NCBI GenBank assembly: GCA_002105175.1
Contig: MCGE01000001.1
Coordinates: 2,046,001 to 2,110,000 of the forward strand
Direction of reading: 5' to 3'
From: Absidia repens
Taxonomy: Eukaryota; Mucoromycota; Mucoromycetes; Mucorales; Cunninghamellaceae
DNA length: 64,000 nucleotides
In this document: positions 22,891 to 35,131 of the stretch, one piece after another
Numbering within the stretch: the stretch's first letter is position 1
Layout: each line of letters opens with the position of its first letter
The notes under the pieces: model-generated
Databases searched by the model: none
Seen by the model: only the letters and a program-made list of their open reading frames with translations
What the model was told of the DNA's origin: nothing
Translations under genes and position numbers: made by a program

Positions 22891-23531
22891 AAAAACATTT
22901 TGTTCGTTATCAAATGAGTCAGAGCTAGAGGATAGATAATAAAAAGACATATTTTATTGAAGCATATTGGTAGATACTAAAACTAAAGGAGGGAGGTTTA
23001 TTGTAACAAGGTATTTAATGGAAGGATCTATTGGAGGAATCAGGAAGGTGATCAAAATGAGTTCTGAGGATTGGTCAACATTAAACCAAAGGAACAATTG
23101 TAAAATGGGAGCTAGTATATTGCACTGGACATGACATTGTCCAAAGGGACGTCTGACATTGATGTACAACAGCGGTCATCACTAATCAAAAACGATGAGG
23201 GCGGGAAAAAAAAAGGAAAAGGAAAAAGATCTACAGGACAGATAACAACGGGCCATTTTGAATTGAAGCATGTAAAAAGAGACATATTTTATTGAGATGT
23301 AGATACAAACTATAAACAAACTAACATTGAACTAAGCTAATGGTGTCTCCAAAAAATCCAACCAATGGTGATCCCAAATCCTGAATCCAAAATGAAAAGG
23401 TTTCCTCATGCATCTTGTAATCCCTGAGCTGAAAACCATTCTAAACTAGTCCTGACACTGTTTTAAAATTAAGATCACCTGAAAGAAGTTGAATGGTGAA
23501 GAGAATGAAGAATCAAAAAGAAAAGAAAAGG

Positions 23532-23562
<31 letters not shown>

Positions 23563-23610
23563 GGAAAAGTAAAATCCACGTGGGCGGGACTTGAAATATG
23601 GAACGCGAGG
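22891..23610 (-). repeat. Dispersed repeat, copy D (inverted)
   Basis: Minus-orientation copy. The tail and right arm come first, with ACATATTTTATTGAAGCAT near 22950 and again near 23282-23300. The inverted conserved block follows at about 23340-23465 (CATGCATCTTGTAATCCCTGAGCTGAAAAC region), then a purine tract (GAAAGAAAGAAAG) and CCACGTGGGCGGG with CACGTG at 23577-23582. The far arm beyond 23610 was not recognised. It is convergent with copy C. Confidence 0.72.
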
Positions 23611-23755
23611 GTTTATGTTTGCGCTGTAGTAAACTTAGTGTTGCCATTTCTACATCCCTTTACCTAACCCGACCAACTTTAAATGACCAAGGCGAGGTGG
23701 TGGAATTGCAAAGAAAAAAAACCAGTAAAAAAATATCCTTGGCATTTTCCGTGAC

Positions 23756-23758
<3 letters not shown>

Positions 23759-23794
<36 letters not shown>
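23759..23794. repeat. Poly-T run of about 36 nt
   Basis: Uninterrupted T homopolymer. Comparable runs lie at about 31310-31339 and 38752-38790. Exact lengths are liable to sequencing error. Confidence 0.85.
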
Positions 23795-23796
<2 letters not shown>

Positions 23797-24204
23797 GTTC
23801 GTACTGCAGCTGCGACATAATTAAATAATAATAGAAAGAAGGGTCGTCCTCAGCACCTTGATTGACCCTTCCTGCATAATTAATTTTTAATGTACAAATA
23901 ACACAAATTATAACCAATCACTCGTTTTTGCTCACAGACACCATGTATAAATGCAATTTTTTATAAAAACTACGGTTCAATCTATAAAAATAAGTGGATA
24001 GTCAAAAAAAATTGGGATGCTATAATAATTTTTGTTTTATTAAAAGTTAAAATAATTCATATTGGGAGAAGAATCAAAGTAAATAAGGGAAAGGGAGGAG
24101 AAGTGAAGTAAGAAATATAATAAATCTAGTCTGATGGGGCCGGGGTATTGGATTCAGGAGCTGGGAGGAGAACGTCAGATGGAATATGAGAATAACACAC
24201 TAAA

Positions 24205-24732
24205 CTAAAGAGACAATGGATTAATCAGCAGGGGGCCTGTACCGAGAACGTTGACGAGTTTGCTGAACTTAACGCCGTTACTGTGATCGTTTCCGCTGTT
24301 GGTGACGTTGTTATTCATAGTGGAGTGTATGTATGGTGCCAATATGGGAGGTCGTACTGGTATCGCAGTTGTCGCTTTCATAACTAAAAGAATTGCTGTT
24401 ACCCCCTCCCCCAAAAAAGAAGGAAGGATACATCTGGCTACCGAAGCGAGCATAATTTAGCACAGATTATTAATCCGCCCGCGCAAACGTAAATGACAGC
24501 CTGCTGTTCATATAAAGAAAAGACGGTGTCACTATTTTGTCCATGACTATTCTATTTTTATTTTTTTTACCTTGTTCATTGTCATCGCACGGTGCAGTAC
24601 GGTATATAATGACATATCTATTGTTCATAAAATGCACAGCATAAACATTCAGTACCCAAAGAGGGCCCAGGACCAAATCGAGTTGACCCACTGGACCTTT
24701 CACATCAACCCACACAATCCGTTGTAATTTCA
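24205..24732 (-). pseudogene. Possible gene fragment downstream of CorA gene
   Basis: Two minus-strand segments can be joined in phase: about 24732-24570, ending GAACAAG before GTAAAA, and about 24383-24205 after a TTTTAG acceptor, ending in TAG. The first reads LQRIVWVDVKGPVGQLDLVLGP, but it has no ATG at its head and is preceded by an in-frame TGA just below the CorA stop codon. I do not recognise the product. It may be a relic, a non-coding region open by chance, or an unusual 3' extension. Evidence is weak. Confidence 0.2.
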
Positions 24733-24754
24733 ATCAGTCTAAGAGTCTTTATTA

Positions 24755-27336
24755 TTAAAACAATTCCCATTTTCTAGCCAAAGTCAATGCAAACACCGCA
24801 AACGCTGCTAAACTACATACTATCCAGAAAAAATAGGCCAGATTGTCGAAATCCTACGACCAAAAAAAAAAAAAAAAAAAAGAAACCAAATAAATGTCAG
24901 TTGCGTAAAACCATAGCTATATACACTATTTTTTTTTTTTTTTTTTTACTTACCCCACCTGGGACTTTGACATTCATTCCTAGAAAAAGAGGCGAAATAA
25001 TATTATACGCAATTAGTCTCAATGGTCATCATCAATCTAGCAATGATCATTTCTCTTACCCCATAATCCAGTGACCAAATTCATAGGTAGCAATATCGTG
25101 GCAAAAATGGTCAGTCGCCCAATCACCAAGTTGGTAGAATTCGACGTTTGGGTCAATTCGATTGATATTTTGGCCAAATAATTGGTATGTGTTCTTGCCA
25201 GTAAGGTTTCGTAGTGGTTTAGATTCTGTAACATGGTGACAATATGGTCTTTTCGTTAAAAAAAAAAAAAAAGAGATGAGCCATTCGTGTTTTTCTGTAT
25301 ACACGATACTCCAATCTGTCCCTGTCCCATTCTTTTTCTTTTCTCTTATTACCTTGTACATCTCCAAGATAAAGACCAACATCAGGTAAAATCCGTCCAT
25401 CCTCTTCCACATCGATCCAAGTGGCTGCTTGCGAGTATGATCCCTTTTTTGTATGGTGTGAAGTTGGTGTATCAAATAAGTCCTGATGTAGAGATGAGGG
25501 TGGAGCCATGGTGTGCATAGGCGATGATTTGAGTGTGGTGCTACTTGAGAAAGATCCGCCACGAACTGCATTTTCAGTAGACTGAAAAGCTTCTAATACT
25601 GGTAATACATTGTCTTTGTTCATTTGATGCTGTTGTGTTTGATGATAATGCTGTTGTTGTTGTTGTTGTTGCTGTGGTTGTTGATAATGATTATGCTGGT
25701 GTTGTTGTTGTTGTTGGTGTTGTTGTTGCTGTGGTTGTTGTTGCTGTGATGGTAAATATTGATGATCGAGCTGAAGGGGCGGAGTAGGACTTCTTTCATC
25801 AAATCGTTTCACTAAAGCTCGAATGACATCTGATTTGCTGGACAAAAGACGAAGCATCTGCATCACCCGTTTTCTACAGAAGCCAATCCTTGATACCATT
25901 TCCGTTTGATTGATTGCAGTTGAATTTGGTGAGTGGAGGACAATATCATCAAGACTTTCCACTTCATGTTCAATTTGGTGTATCAGTGGCGCAAAACTAT
26001 CGGTGACTTCGTCGACAAGGGCGTAATTAATCCAATCCGGCACCACCTTGATGTAGGCTTGAAGTTGACCCACTCGTTGTTGTACATAATCAATATGAGG
26101 CACCTTTCCGAAATGAATCTATCCATAAATAAATAGAAAAACATATATGCAAAGTGGTTAGTCTTGATGTCAATAACTGGGAATGATGGGATATTTCAAG
26201 CACCCCATTCAATGTCACAATTTCATTATTCCCTTCTTTCTTTTTAATGGGGGGGGGGTGGGTGGGTGCGGGAACGAGATAAACTTACCGTTAATAAATG
26301 CTGTTTGAATACCACATTATAAAAACATATCGGTTTCAACACAAGATCATCATGGACAAAAGCTCGATAGCAGACAAATATATAATTTCTAAAAGAATCG
26401 CATTTTTCCCGAATTTCTTGGTTGATTATATCTTCTGTCGTCAGTGGGTGGATGCCGAATATCTACGCATAAGAAAAGAAAAGATGGAAGAAGCGAAGCT
26501 GTTAGATAAAATAAAAATCTGGGGTATTTTTTTTTTTTCATACCCGGCTGATGGCATGCATTTCAGTCTGTGAAGGACTGGTGATATCGAGCCAATAATT
26601 TTCCTTGTTCAATAAATCATCAATTGTAGTAGACTTGATGCTATTCGTGGTATTGTTACATCCAGCGGTCAAATCGAAGAGTGTTTTCCCTTGCAGTCTC
26701 CCGGTGTCCGGATGATAATATGTAAATCGTGGTGTATCGTCTTGAAGAGGTTGTGTCTGACAAATAAACAAATAAAATAATAATAAGAATAATGAAATAA
26801 ATATATATTTTAATAAAGGAAACAGGAAAACGGTTTACCAAAGTATGTCCATCACCGTACAAACTGAGTCGTTTTTCAGAATTGTCCTTGGGTTGTTTTC
26901 CAGTTTCATTTTGATTAGAGCGAAATAGTCGAAGAGCATCTTTATCAAAAGTCGGCTGCAATTGTTGGCATTGTTGTTGCTGCGGATTGATATATCGTTG
27001 TTGTTGTTGTTTTATTGATTGATGATGATAGGAAGGACAATTAGGCGGTGGATGACACGAAGGAGAAGAAGGGAAACAGATATCGTTTTCAGCAAAAATC
27101 GGACGGTCTTTAAATAATTGATCGTATTTCATTGGCTGGGAACCTTTCATGCGGTCAGATTGTATGCTACCATTTCTAGCAAGTCCACTATCGACACTCA
27201 CACCTCGATCACCGGCTTCACCAGCGTCGGTTGTAGTTGTTGTTGTATCACCATCAAGTGATGACAATAAACTTGATAGCTTATCATCTGGTATATGAAT
27301 GTTGATATCGCTTTGACGATGTGTAAGCTCGCCCAT
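24755..27336 (-). CDS. CorA-type magnesium transporter (Alr1/Mnr2-like)
   Basis: Predicted divalent cation (Mg2+) channel of the CorA superfamily, 654 aa. Seven exons: 27336-26839, 26756-26544, 26462-26289, 26118-25353, 25248-25060, 24979-24954, 24853-24755. A long disordered N-terminal region (Asp/Thr, His/Gln-rich) precedes a CorA cytosolic domain with YWLDITSPSQTEMHAISRIFGIHPLTTEDI, a standard CorA block. A poly-Gln/His insert lies in the coiled-coil region encoded near 25630-25750. The first membrane helix (FATILLPMNLVTGLWGMN) carries the signature GMN, split by an intron and completed in a 26-nt exon, followed by a short loop and a second helix (LAYFFWIVCSLAAFAVFALTLA). Two C-terminal helices and a long N terminus match fungal Alr/Mnr2 proteins. 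Whether it sits in plasma membrane or vacuole cannot be told. The start ATG has an in-frame TAG two codons upstream. Confidence 0.93.
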
Positions 27337-28390
27337 ACTCTAGAAAGGATTCTGTACTGTAGATGAAAGAAATAGTATGTAAATAAAGATAACAATAACA
27401 AAGCAGAAAAAAAAAAAAAAAGAAGAATAAAGAAAGAAAAAGAAAAGAAAGAGAAATGAAAAAAAAATCATGACCACTTCTTGAACGGTTTTGATTTTCG
27501 TCATTGGAAAAATAGGGGAGATGAAAAAGAACTAATTTACCAACACACGCAATTCCCCTATTTTCGATTGGCAATAATAAATATTTGCTATATCTTTTTC
27601 ATCAATCATAAGCTTATATTTTATTCATCCCCTCTTACCTGACTCCCGCCCCTGACGGTTGCCTCCGTAATTCTAAACCGACTTTTAACGTGATGACATG
27701 CAAATCATTTTTCTTGTATATTCCAAAAGGGCGGATGCTTTCGTTTTGCATGAATTTGCATCGTTGATGAGCGGAATTGCATATATAAAGAAAAAACAAA
27801 TAATATCATGTGCCTGGTTTCATTGGTTATCATTAATACATAATATCTTTACAACTATAACTGTTTTTCCTTTATTTTGAGATGAATTATTTAGCATCAT
27901 CTCTTTCGATGAAAGACTATGCATTACTCCAAATAGAGCCATTTTCTTTATTTTTAATGGTTTTGCCACATTGCTCAACAAATCTGTCCCTGGCGGGGTC
28001 TAAATATTCTCGAGAGAGTTGGTTTTTCTCCTCGCACGTTTGATTGTCTTTTTTTTTTTTCTCTCTCCTTTTCCTTCCTTTCGCTCCTTTTTCTACTTTT
28101 TTTTGTTGTTATTTTTATATTAATAGTGTATTCTGCTCTATGGCGAATTTAGTCAACACATTTTTCTGTCTATCACTTGTTCGAACTTCCTTTGTCTGGT
28201 TTCACAATCCTTGGCACTTGCTATGTAACTATTCACACGTCCCTCTATTATTATTATTTTCTTTTTTTTACTTATTTTACATTTTATTATTTTTCTAGAT
28301 AGACCATACGATTATCAACTATTAAAAATCTCTCATAACTAGATGATACAACCATACTATCAGCATCTACCTTTGGGGAATAGCAGGACT
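27337..28390. other. Intergenic, CorA upstream region
   Basis: AT-rich with pyrimidine tracts at about 28050-28110. On the plus strand the tracts are followed by ATGGCGAATTTAG (28141) and a hydrophobic frame, but no complete gene could be built. The region probably contains the CorA promoter. Confidence 0.35.
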
Positions 28391-29010
28391 TCAGGAATGA
28401 CGAGCAAAACCAAACCAGTCTAGCAACAATGGCATGAAATGCGCTTCCATTTTGCTTAATTCATTTGAGACATACTCACACACACACACACACATCTGTA
28501 AGGGTAATCTCAACAGCACTGAAATAATTTTTATCCACCCACTTACTGAATTATGCGATCGATAATTAGGGCTCTTTCCTCTTCCATCACTGCCGCCAAC
28601 TAATACCGAGTTTTTTTTTTTTACCGACAAAATCACCGAATCATCCTGGAAATCCAGATGCGATCGGCCATTATCTGCACCAAACAATGACAAACATCCA
28701 ATAACAAAACATCAAGCATCTTGTCGATCTGACCTACATATATATGATGATTGGAAAGCCCGGGATGTCGACGCTATGCACATATTTTGTCCCACCTTCT
28801 CGGATTGTCTTCTTTTTTGGCTTGTCCAATGCTTTGTCTCTCTTTGTCCATGTGCGGGGGCAAATTTGGTTGATGTGGTAGATATGTTTGAATAACTCCA
28901 GTGGTCAATCTCATAAACAGCAACAAAGCATATAACCCCCTATGTAAGTCAATGAAAAAAAAAAAGAAGAACTGGGATACAGCAAAAGAAACAAATATGT
29001 TTGACTTCAT
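28391..29010. other. Ambiguous region with coding-like frames on both strands
   Basis: The minus strand has a frame at 29010-28774 starting MKSNIFVSFAVSQFF with a hydrophobic segment and ending RRWDKICA. Further minus-strand pieces at about 28690-28550 could be joined across a GTAAAA-type intron and would end RALIIDRIIQ. The plus strand is also open at about 28615-28893 (ESSWKSRCDRPLSAPNN...). I cannot decide whether one small gene, a relic, or nothing is present. No family is recognised. Confidence 0.2.
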
Positions 29011-29659
29011 TTCGCCATTATTTAGGATGACCCTTGATTACCTACTACTTCGATTGATTACAAGAGAATCATGTCAATGACAACTGTGCTCAGGGAAATG
29101 AAGTGCCAAGCAAAATGGGCGGGGGGAACAAATGATATGATAGGATGTTTGACAATCACCTGACAGCGATCATTCACAACTAGGTACCAAGGTTACGGTA
29201 ACAACGCGCTGAAGTGACAAAGATAAGTGACGGTGATACGGTCACATTAGAAATAGTCAAGTAGTATATATATTAGAATATTCTAGTGTTTTGTTTTATA
29301 TATTTGCAACTTTTTATATATAAATATATTTTTTGAATTTGATATTTGACAAAATGAGACGCAGAAAGGGGGGGAGGTGATTGTGCAAAGTGGATGTGAC
29401 AGTAATAGGATAGGGTGAAGTGATACGGAAGACAATGATAGCTAAAATGAGAACGAAAACAAGATATACTATGTAGTATGGTATAATCATTTGTGTTTAT
29501 TGATATTCAAGGTTTCTTCAACAGACATAAAAACTAAAATAAATAAAAACAAAAGGAATACTTGTACACACATACAAAAAAAAAAAAAAAAAAAAAGAAG
29601 AGTAGGGGATATTCTAATCTAAAATAAGCCAAGAATAATCACCAGTAGAGAGTCCGAGT
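29011..29659. other. Intergenic, no gene seen
   Basis: AT-rich spacer with TATATATA-type stretches at about 29267-29330 and an A run at about 29576-29596. It lies downstream of the Knh1-like gene on the minus strand. Confidence 0.4.
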
Positions 29660-30613
29660 TTAGATCAAGGGGGTGGGATCAGAAGCAATGGGAGCTTTAG
29701 TGGTGGAGTGGTGTTGGTAAGGTTTTGACGAAGAAGTGGATTTGTGATGAGAAGCTGATTTGGTGGTTTTGCTGGAAGATGACTTCTTAGTAGCCTTGGC
29801 TGAAGATGACTTAGTGGCCTTGGCTGAAGATGCTTTCTTGGAAGAGTGGGAAGATTTTTTGGGTTTGGGATGACATTTGACAGTAGCTCCACCGCCGGTC
29901 TTGTTGGGGACAGTAACGCACACAGCGGTAGGTTCGTGTTTGTTGGTAGGGGTGGTAGTTGTGATGACGGTATGGGAGGGTTTGACAGGAGCAGAGGTTT
30001 TGGTGGGTTTAGCGGACGACGTAGGTTTAGCGGTGCTGTTGGAAGATTGAGGTGCCTTGACAATGGAGACGTAACCTATCATTCAAATAAAAACAACAAT
30101 TATTAGGAGCTGCGTTGTATCAAGTGTGTGCCGTGGGGAAGGAGGTGTGAGAGGTGATCTTTTTACCAGCGAAAGCAATATCAGAAGCATTAGGGCCAAT
30201 TTCAATAACGTATTTCTTGGTGGTATTGATGTTCTTGGGGATCTTCCACTTGTAGGAGCCCTTGGTCAAGTTGACATTAGAGGCAATGACGCGATCAATG
30301 ACTAGAGATTGAGCAGGTCCAGTAGCCAAAGCAATGGAGAGCTTGCCATCGTGATTCACCTTTTGCTTACTATGTCCTTTGCCAGTGGTGTTGGTTGAAG
30401 CTTCACCAGTCCTGATAGTAAAAACGCAAAAAATAAAGTTGAGTAACATGTCGCAAATAAGACCAAAAAATAAAAGAGACGTTACCATTTGAATTCAACG
30501 ACTTGACCAGCATGCCAGACATCCTTTGCCTTAGGGCTAACAATAGTGACAGTGCTAGCCAATGCCATTTGGACAACAGCGAGAGATAAAAGTAGAGTGG
30601 ATTTTAAAACCAT
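29660..30613 (-). CDS. Secreted Kre9/Knh1-like cell-wall protein
   Basis: Three exons (30613-30486, 30411-30167, 30075-29660) encode 262 aa. A clear signal peptide MVLKSTLLLSLAVVQMALA is followed by TVTIVSPKAKDVWHAGQVVEFKW, the typical opening of the fungal Kre9/Knh1 N-terminal domain (Ser-Thr-rich GPI-anchored membrane family). The domain continues through YKWKIPKNIN to GYVSIVKAP. The remaining roughly 130 aa are a Ser/Thr/Lys/Pro stalk with repeated KATKSSSAK-type units, suited to O-mannosylation. It ends ASDPTPLI without the hydrophobic tail of a GPI signal, so it is probably secreted or wall-associated, not GPI-anchored. In yeast, Kre9/Knh1 are needed for beta-1,6-glucan; the role here is inferred. 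Confidence 0.85.
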
Positions 30614-31307
30614 CGTATATATAAAAAGAAAGGAATGGGTTGATTGAAATGAAGGGAGAGGATGAAGAAGAAGAAAAGGAAAAAAAAAAAAAAAGAAAGA
30701 AAGAAATATATTATTTTAATAAATTCGGTGTGACACTGACCTGAATTTGAAATAAAAGATACTCTCACCCATACGTACACACAGAGTTTTCCATGGTGAG
30801 AAGTTACATGCCATCATACCAACATATCATCGTGTCCTTTTGTTTAATGTGAATGGATCATTAAGAAAACCCGTTAGTTACTTAACAATTGATTGATATA
30901 CTACCATATCCATCTATTCCGCACCGGGCGTTCCTTAAATATATAATATATATATAATATATTCTGGATCCACTTCCCCAGTCATGCTAAAAAAAACAAC
31001 CCTTGGCCTTCCGAATATAGCAACGCGGCACTGACGATATACATAGCTGATGCATTTTGTATAATCATATATATATATAGATTGAAAAAACTAAATAGAG
31101 TCGCGCAAGCGTTATACATATCCATCAACATCTTTCAGCATGTACGATATCAATTGACATCTTCCAAATGAAAACAAGAACAAAAAAACACACTAAATCA
31201 ATAAACTAGCCATTTTGTCATTTCACGAGCGGTGATGCCAAAAACAGGTAGAGTTTTTTTTTTGAGCATTCGTTATCATCACACCAACCATTTGAGTATC
31301 CCTTCTA

Positions 31308-31343
<36 letters not shown>

Positions 31344-31818
31344 AAGTCAATCATTTAGCCCACATTCATACAGTTTAAAAAAAAAAAGATTTTGCTTCAC
31401 ATAGAAAGCTATGTCATCAGTGAATATCAAAAAAAAAAAAAAAAAGAGAGATCATCCTTGGCACTATTTAACTTTTTTTATGTAATCCTATTCGATCATA
31501 TTTAGAAGAGCGATTCGTACAGGGCCCATTGCGAAATGAAATAAATCCCAGTAATAGTAGCTCAAACATGTGGTTCAAAAGTATATATATATATTTTCAA
31601 AATCATGATTTTTATTAGGCGTGTAAAAAGGCAAGACAATAAAAAAAGTAAAATATATATGTATATAGGAAAAAAGTAAAAGATGCATGAATGAGTGAGA
31701 GAGGTAACAAACACTAAAATAATTGAGACTGAAGACGACTAATGTAAGGGAAGAGGAGAGTGGATAGAGGTACGGGGAAAAGTATATATACGAATGGACG
31801 GGAGAGGGGAGCAAATGG
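30614..31818. other. Intergenic with long poly-T and TA-repeats
   Basis: Upstream of the Knh1-like gene and downstream of the LAMMER kinase gene. It contains TATATAATATATATATAATATAT (30938-30962) and a 30-nt T run at 31310-31339. Open frames are low-complexity. No gene is seen. Confidence 0.5.
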
Positions 31819-34310
31819 TTATACAGTAAAGAAGGGATGTCGAAGTGCTTCCCTAGCAGATATCCTTGTGTTTGGGTCATACACCAAAAGTTTTTGTATC
31901 AGATCCATAAATTCAGCATTCAATGGGGTGGTCGGACGAATCAATTGCTATCATAATAATATCGTTAATACTTCTCCTATTTCATTGTTGATATAATGAA
32001 CTTACGTTGATGGGTTTCATATTGCGGACAGATTGGCGGCTTTGACGACTGGTTTTGGTATCAGGGTATTTTAACTTGTTGTCTTTGAAAAACTTTTGCC
32101 CATCCCGACTAATAGTGGCAATAACAAAAAGAGTGGCAGGTGAGGTCAGGGGTGTGTGGTGTAGATCGTCTTTTTAATGTATTTTCACTTACTTTGCTTG
32201 ACGAACAATATAAGGAGGAATACCGCCGATCACAGCCTCCATCATAGCCAAGTGTTCAATATTATCATGTGTATGGAATAACGCATCACCAGTAAAGAAC
32301 TCCACCAAGATACAACCTATTGACCAAACATCACATGGATAGGACCAGCCCATTCCTAATAAATAAGAAGTGTAAATAAACGTGTGTAAACAGTTCATTG
32401 TTTTTATTTAATCCCGCTCTTTTTTTTTTTTTTTTTTTACCTAGTATTATTTCAGGAGCTCTATAATGCCTGGTAGAAACAACTGAGGAGTGATAGTCCC
32501 GTTCAAAGGTGGCAGACCCAAAATCAATCAATCGAATATCCGTGTCTTCTAAAATCAATGATTGCTTGTTCTAATGGAATGAAGGCGCAAGTTAAAATAA
32601 ATGATAAAGTTTGATAAAAAAAAAACAAAAATTATTGTCTACTTACTCCACCACTAATGCCATAATGACTAATAGGATTGACCAAAAGAATGTTTTCAGG
32701 TTTCAAGTCCGTATGTATCAGTTTGAGGTCATGAAGAACTAACAAATCAAAAAATGAGGATCACCAGCCTTCTCTTCTCTTTTCTTTCTTTTTTACTTAC
32801 ATGCCACACTTGTCAAGAGTTGTTTTGCAAATTGTTGAATGTGATTGGAAGGGAAGGGTTTGAAGTGATTTGATTTCAAAAAGTCAAAGACAGATTGACC
32901 AAGTAATTCAAACACCATACAAATATGATTTCGGTAATCAAACCATTCCAACAGATGAATGCATTTACTACCATAAGAAAAAAAAAAAAGAAAAAAAAAA
33001 AGAGGATTCGGTCAGTCACGATTATCATTATTATGACAACCCACTTACTTCAGATTCAATGGATCATGTTCTCTGAGCGTATTGAGCACCCTGATTTCAA
33101 TTTTACTGGCATCACGGTATTTTGGTATCGCCCGAATCACCTTGACTGCACAAAATGTCCGACGTACCCGATCGTAGCATTCTACTACTTTGCCAAACGT
33201 TCCTTGTCCTAACAGTCGCATGATTTTATCTAAAAAAGATTTGTCGGTAGTTAGCGAGAGAGAAAGAGAAAAAAGTAAACCACCTCTCGATCTATGTGTT
33301 TTCTCAGTACTTGTACTTACATCGAGCAGTTAATGATTCATTGAGTTTGATAATGTAATGACCATCCTTATCATCGTAGCTCTAAAAATAAAAATAAAAA
33401 TAAAAGCCATGATTAGAAATAGCTCCACATGTCGTCCCCTTTATAGTAAACCTTCCTTACCTCAGGTATTGGCGGCGGCTGATTCATTTGCGTAGTAGAT
33501 GTGACATTGGTATTGGTGGGCAGGGTAGAATAGTGGCCAGCTAATAAATTTTTTTTTTTTGTCAGATATGATATATAAATAAAGAATGGAAAAAAAATGT
33601 CGATCAGTATAAGGGAGAAAGAGTGTGTAAGAGGAATCATTTAAACAAAAAGCAAACTTACCATGATCCGTCCTTGAATAAGTATTATCTTTCTTGTTGC
33701 GTTTGTTTGCAGAATGCAATCCATCGTCTTGATAATGTTGTTGTGGATAGCCTCTTTTGTTGGAAGGTAGTGGGTAACCAGTAGCAGCAGCAGCTGTGGC
33801 AGTAGCAGTAGTAGGGGTGGGGATAGTGACATAGGATTGACCTGAGGATAAAGCAGCAGAGGTAACAGGGTAGAGAGGTGGGGGTCTTGCAAGTGATGAT
33901 GAGTAAGGCATATTGATGCCGCCACTGTGATTCATATGTTGTTGGTTATGGTTGGGTGGTGAATTATAAGCCGACCCAGCAGAAGAGGAAGTGGACGATG
34001 AGATGGGTGGCACGATAGTGTTGAGTGGAAGACTTGAAGAGGAAGAGGAATAGGAAGACGAAGAGGAAGAGCCATGGTTGTTATAACGGTAATCAAGATG
34101 CTGTTGTTGGTGGTGGTGTGGTTGGTGTTGACCAGGAGCATTTGGAGGAGGTGTTGGGGAATCTTCAATGACGATCACCTCTGTTGGATAACCATTCTTG
34201 TAAAACTCCTTTTCCCAGTTTCTATTATTGTCTTGCTTTCTTTGTCGTTTCACCAAGGGTACCGATGTTGTAGTAGTAGTTGTTGCAGTAGTAGTTGTCA
34301 TACTAGCCAT
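31819..34310 (-). CDS. LAMMER/CLK dual-specificity kinase
   Basis: CLK-type kinase related to yeast Kns1, S. pombe Lkh1 and metazoan CLKs, which phosphorylate SR splicing factors and other targets. Ten exons (34310-33662, 33540-33461, 33381-33321, 33229-33049, 32967-32801, 32738-32647, 32570-32441, 32355-32193, 32108-32006, 31947-31819) give 584 aa. The N-terminal roughly 240 aa are disordered (Thr, Ser, Pro, His-rich) with basic clusters such as VKRQRKQ. The kinase domain has [12 protein letters not shown], the lysine in [38 protein letters not shown] and the diagnostic EHLAMME, the family signature. The C-terminal end ARE.LRHPFF is standard. Start ATG at 34310 heads a continuous first exon. 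Divergent from the ABC ATPase gene, 821 bp away. Confidence 0.96.
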
Positions 34311-35131
34311 AGTGGGGCAAATAAAAAAAGATAAATATCAAACAAAGGCGCCAAATTGCAAATAAAGGGAAAAGAGAAAGAAAAGACAAGGAAAATCAAA
34401 GATCGCCAAATAAAAGAGAAATGTAAAGAATAAGACTAAATAACAATAGAAACTAAAAAAGGAATACTGTTAGCAATCTTGATGGAGGAGGAGGACAAGG
34501 AGGAGGATTTTTTTTTCTTACCAATAGATATGATCAGGCAAAAAGGAAGGACTAGTATATATCGATGGGGCAAGACTATACTACTGAGTTCAAGTCAGAT
34601 AATCGAGTAAGAGATAACTTATAAAGTTAAAAAGTGATATATAGCGTATAAAAATGTGTGTGTGTGTACGTGAATAAATAAAAAAAAAAGAGACAAAGAA
34701 AGGAAGGAAAGAAGGAAGGATATGATATGAGAAGAAAATTTTGGGATTTGGGTCGGTGATTAAAAACCCGACAAAGGGTAAAGAGAGAGAAGGGAGGGAG
34801 GGTTAACCGTATGTACTGTATATCATTCCACTTGACTTTTTTTTAACTCACTTTGTATGGTATTGATAACCGGCCTATATTAGGCACATACACTGATTTG
34901 TTTGATCGATGAATGATTATTCCATTGTGTCACTTAGATCTTCTTTGTCTTTTTTTTTAACGGTACAGTACGCTTTTGCCCACCAAAAAAAAAACGACCG
35001 TCTGGGTTTAAATGTCGACCAGACCAGATCTCTCATTCGATAAAATGAATGTTGTATTTTTTTATTTTTTTGGGACCTTTTTATTTCTTTTCCCATTCAT
35101 ACTTTTTTTCCTCATTTTTTAATACTTGATC
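34311..35131. promoter_or_regulatory. Shared divergent promoter region (LAMMER kinase / ABC ATPase)
   Basis: The 821-bp gap separates two divergently transcribed genes, so both promoters must lie here. It has purine-rich tracts on the kinase side (about 34480-34520, 34690-34740) and T-rich tracts on the ATPase side (about 35058-35120). No specific factor sites are claimed. Confidence 0.4.
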
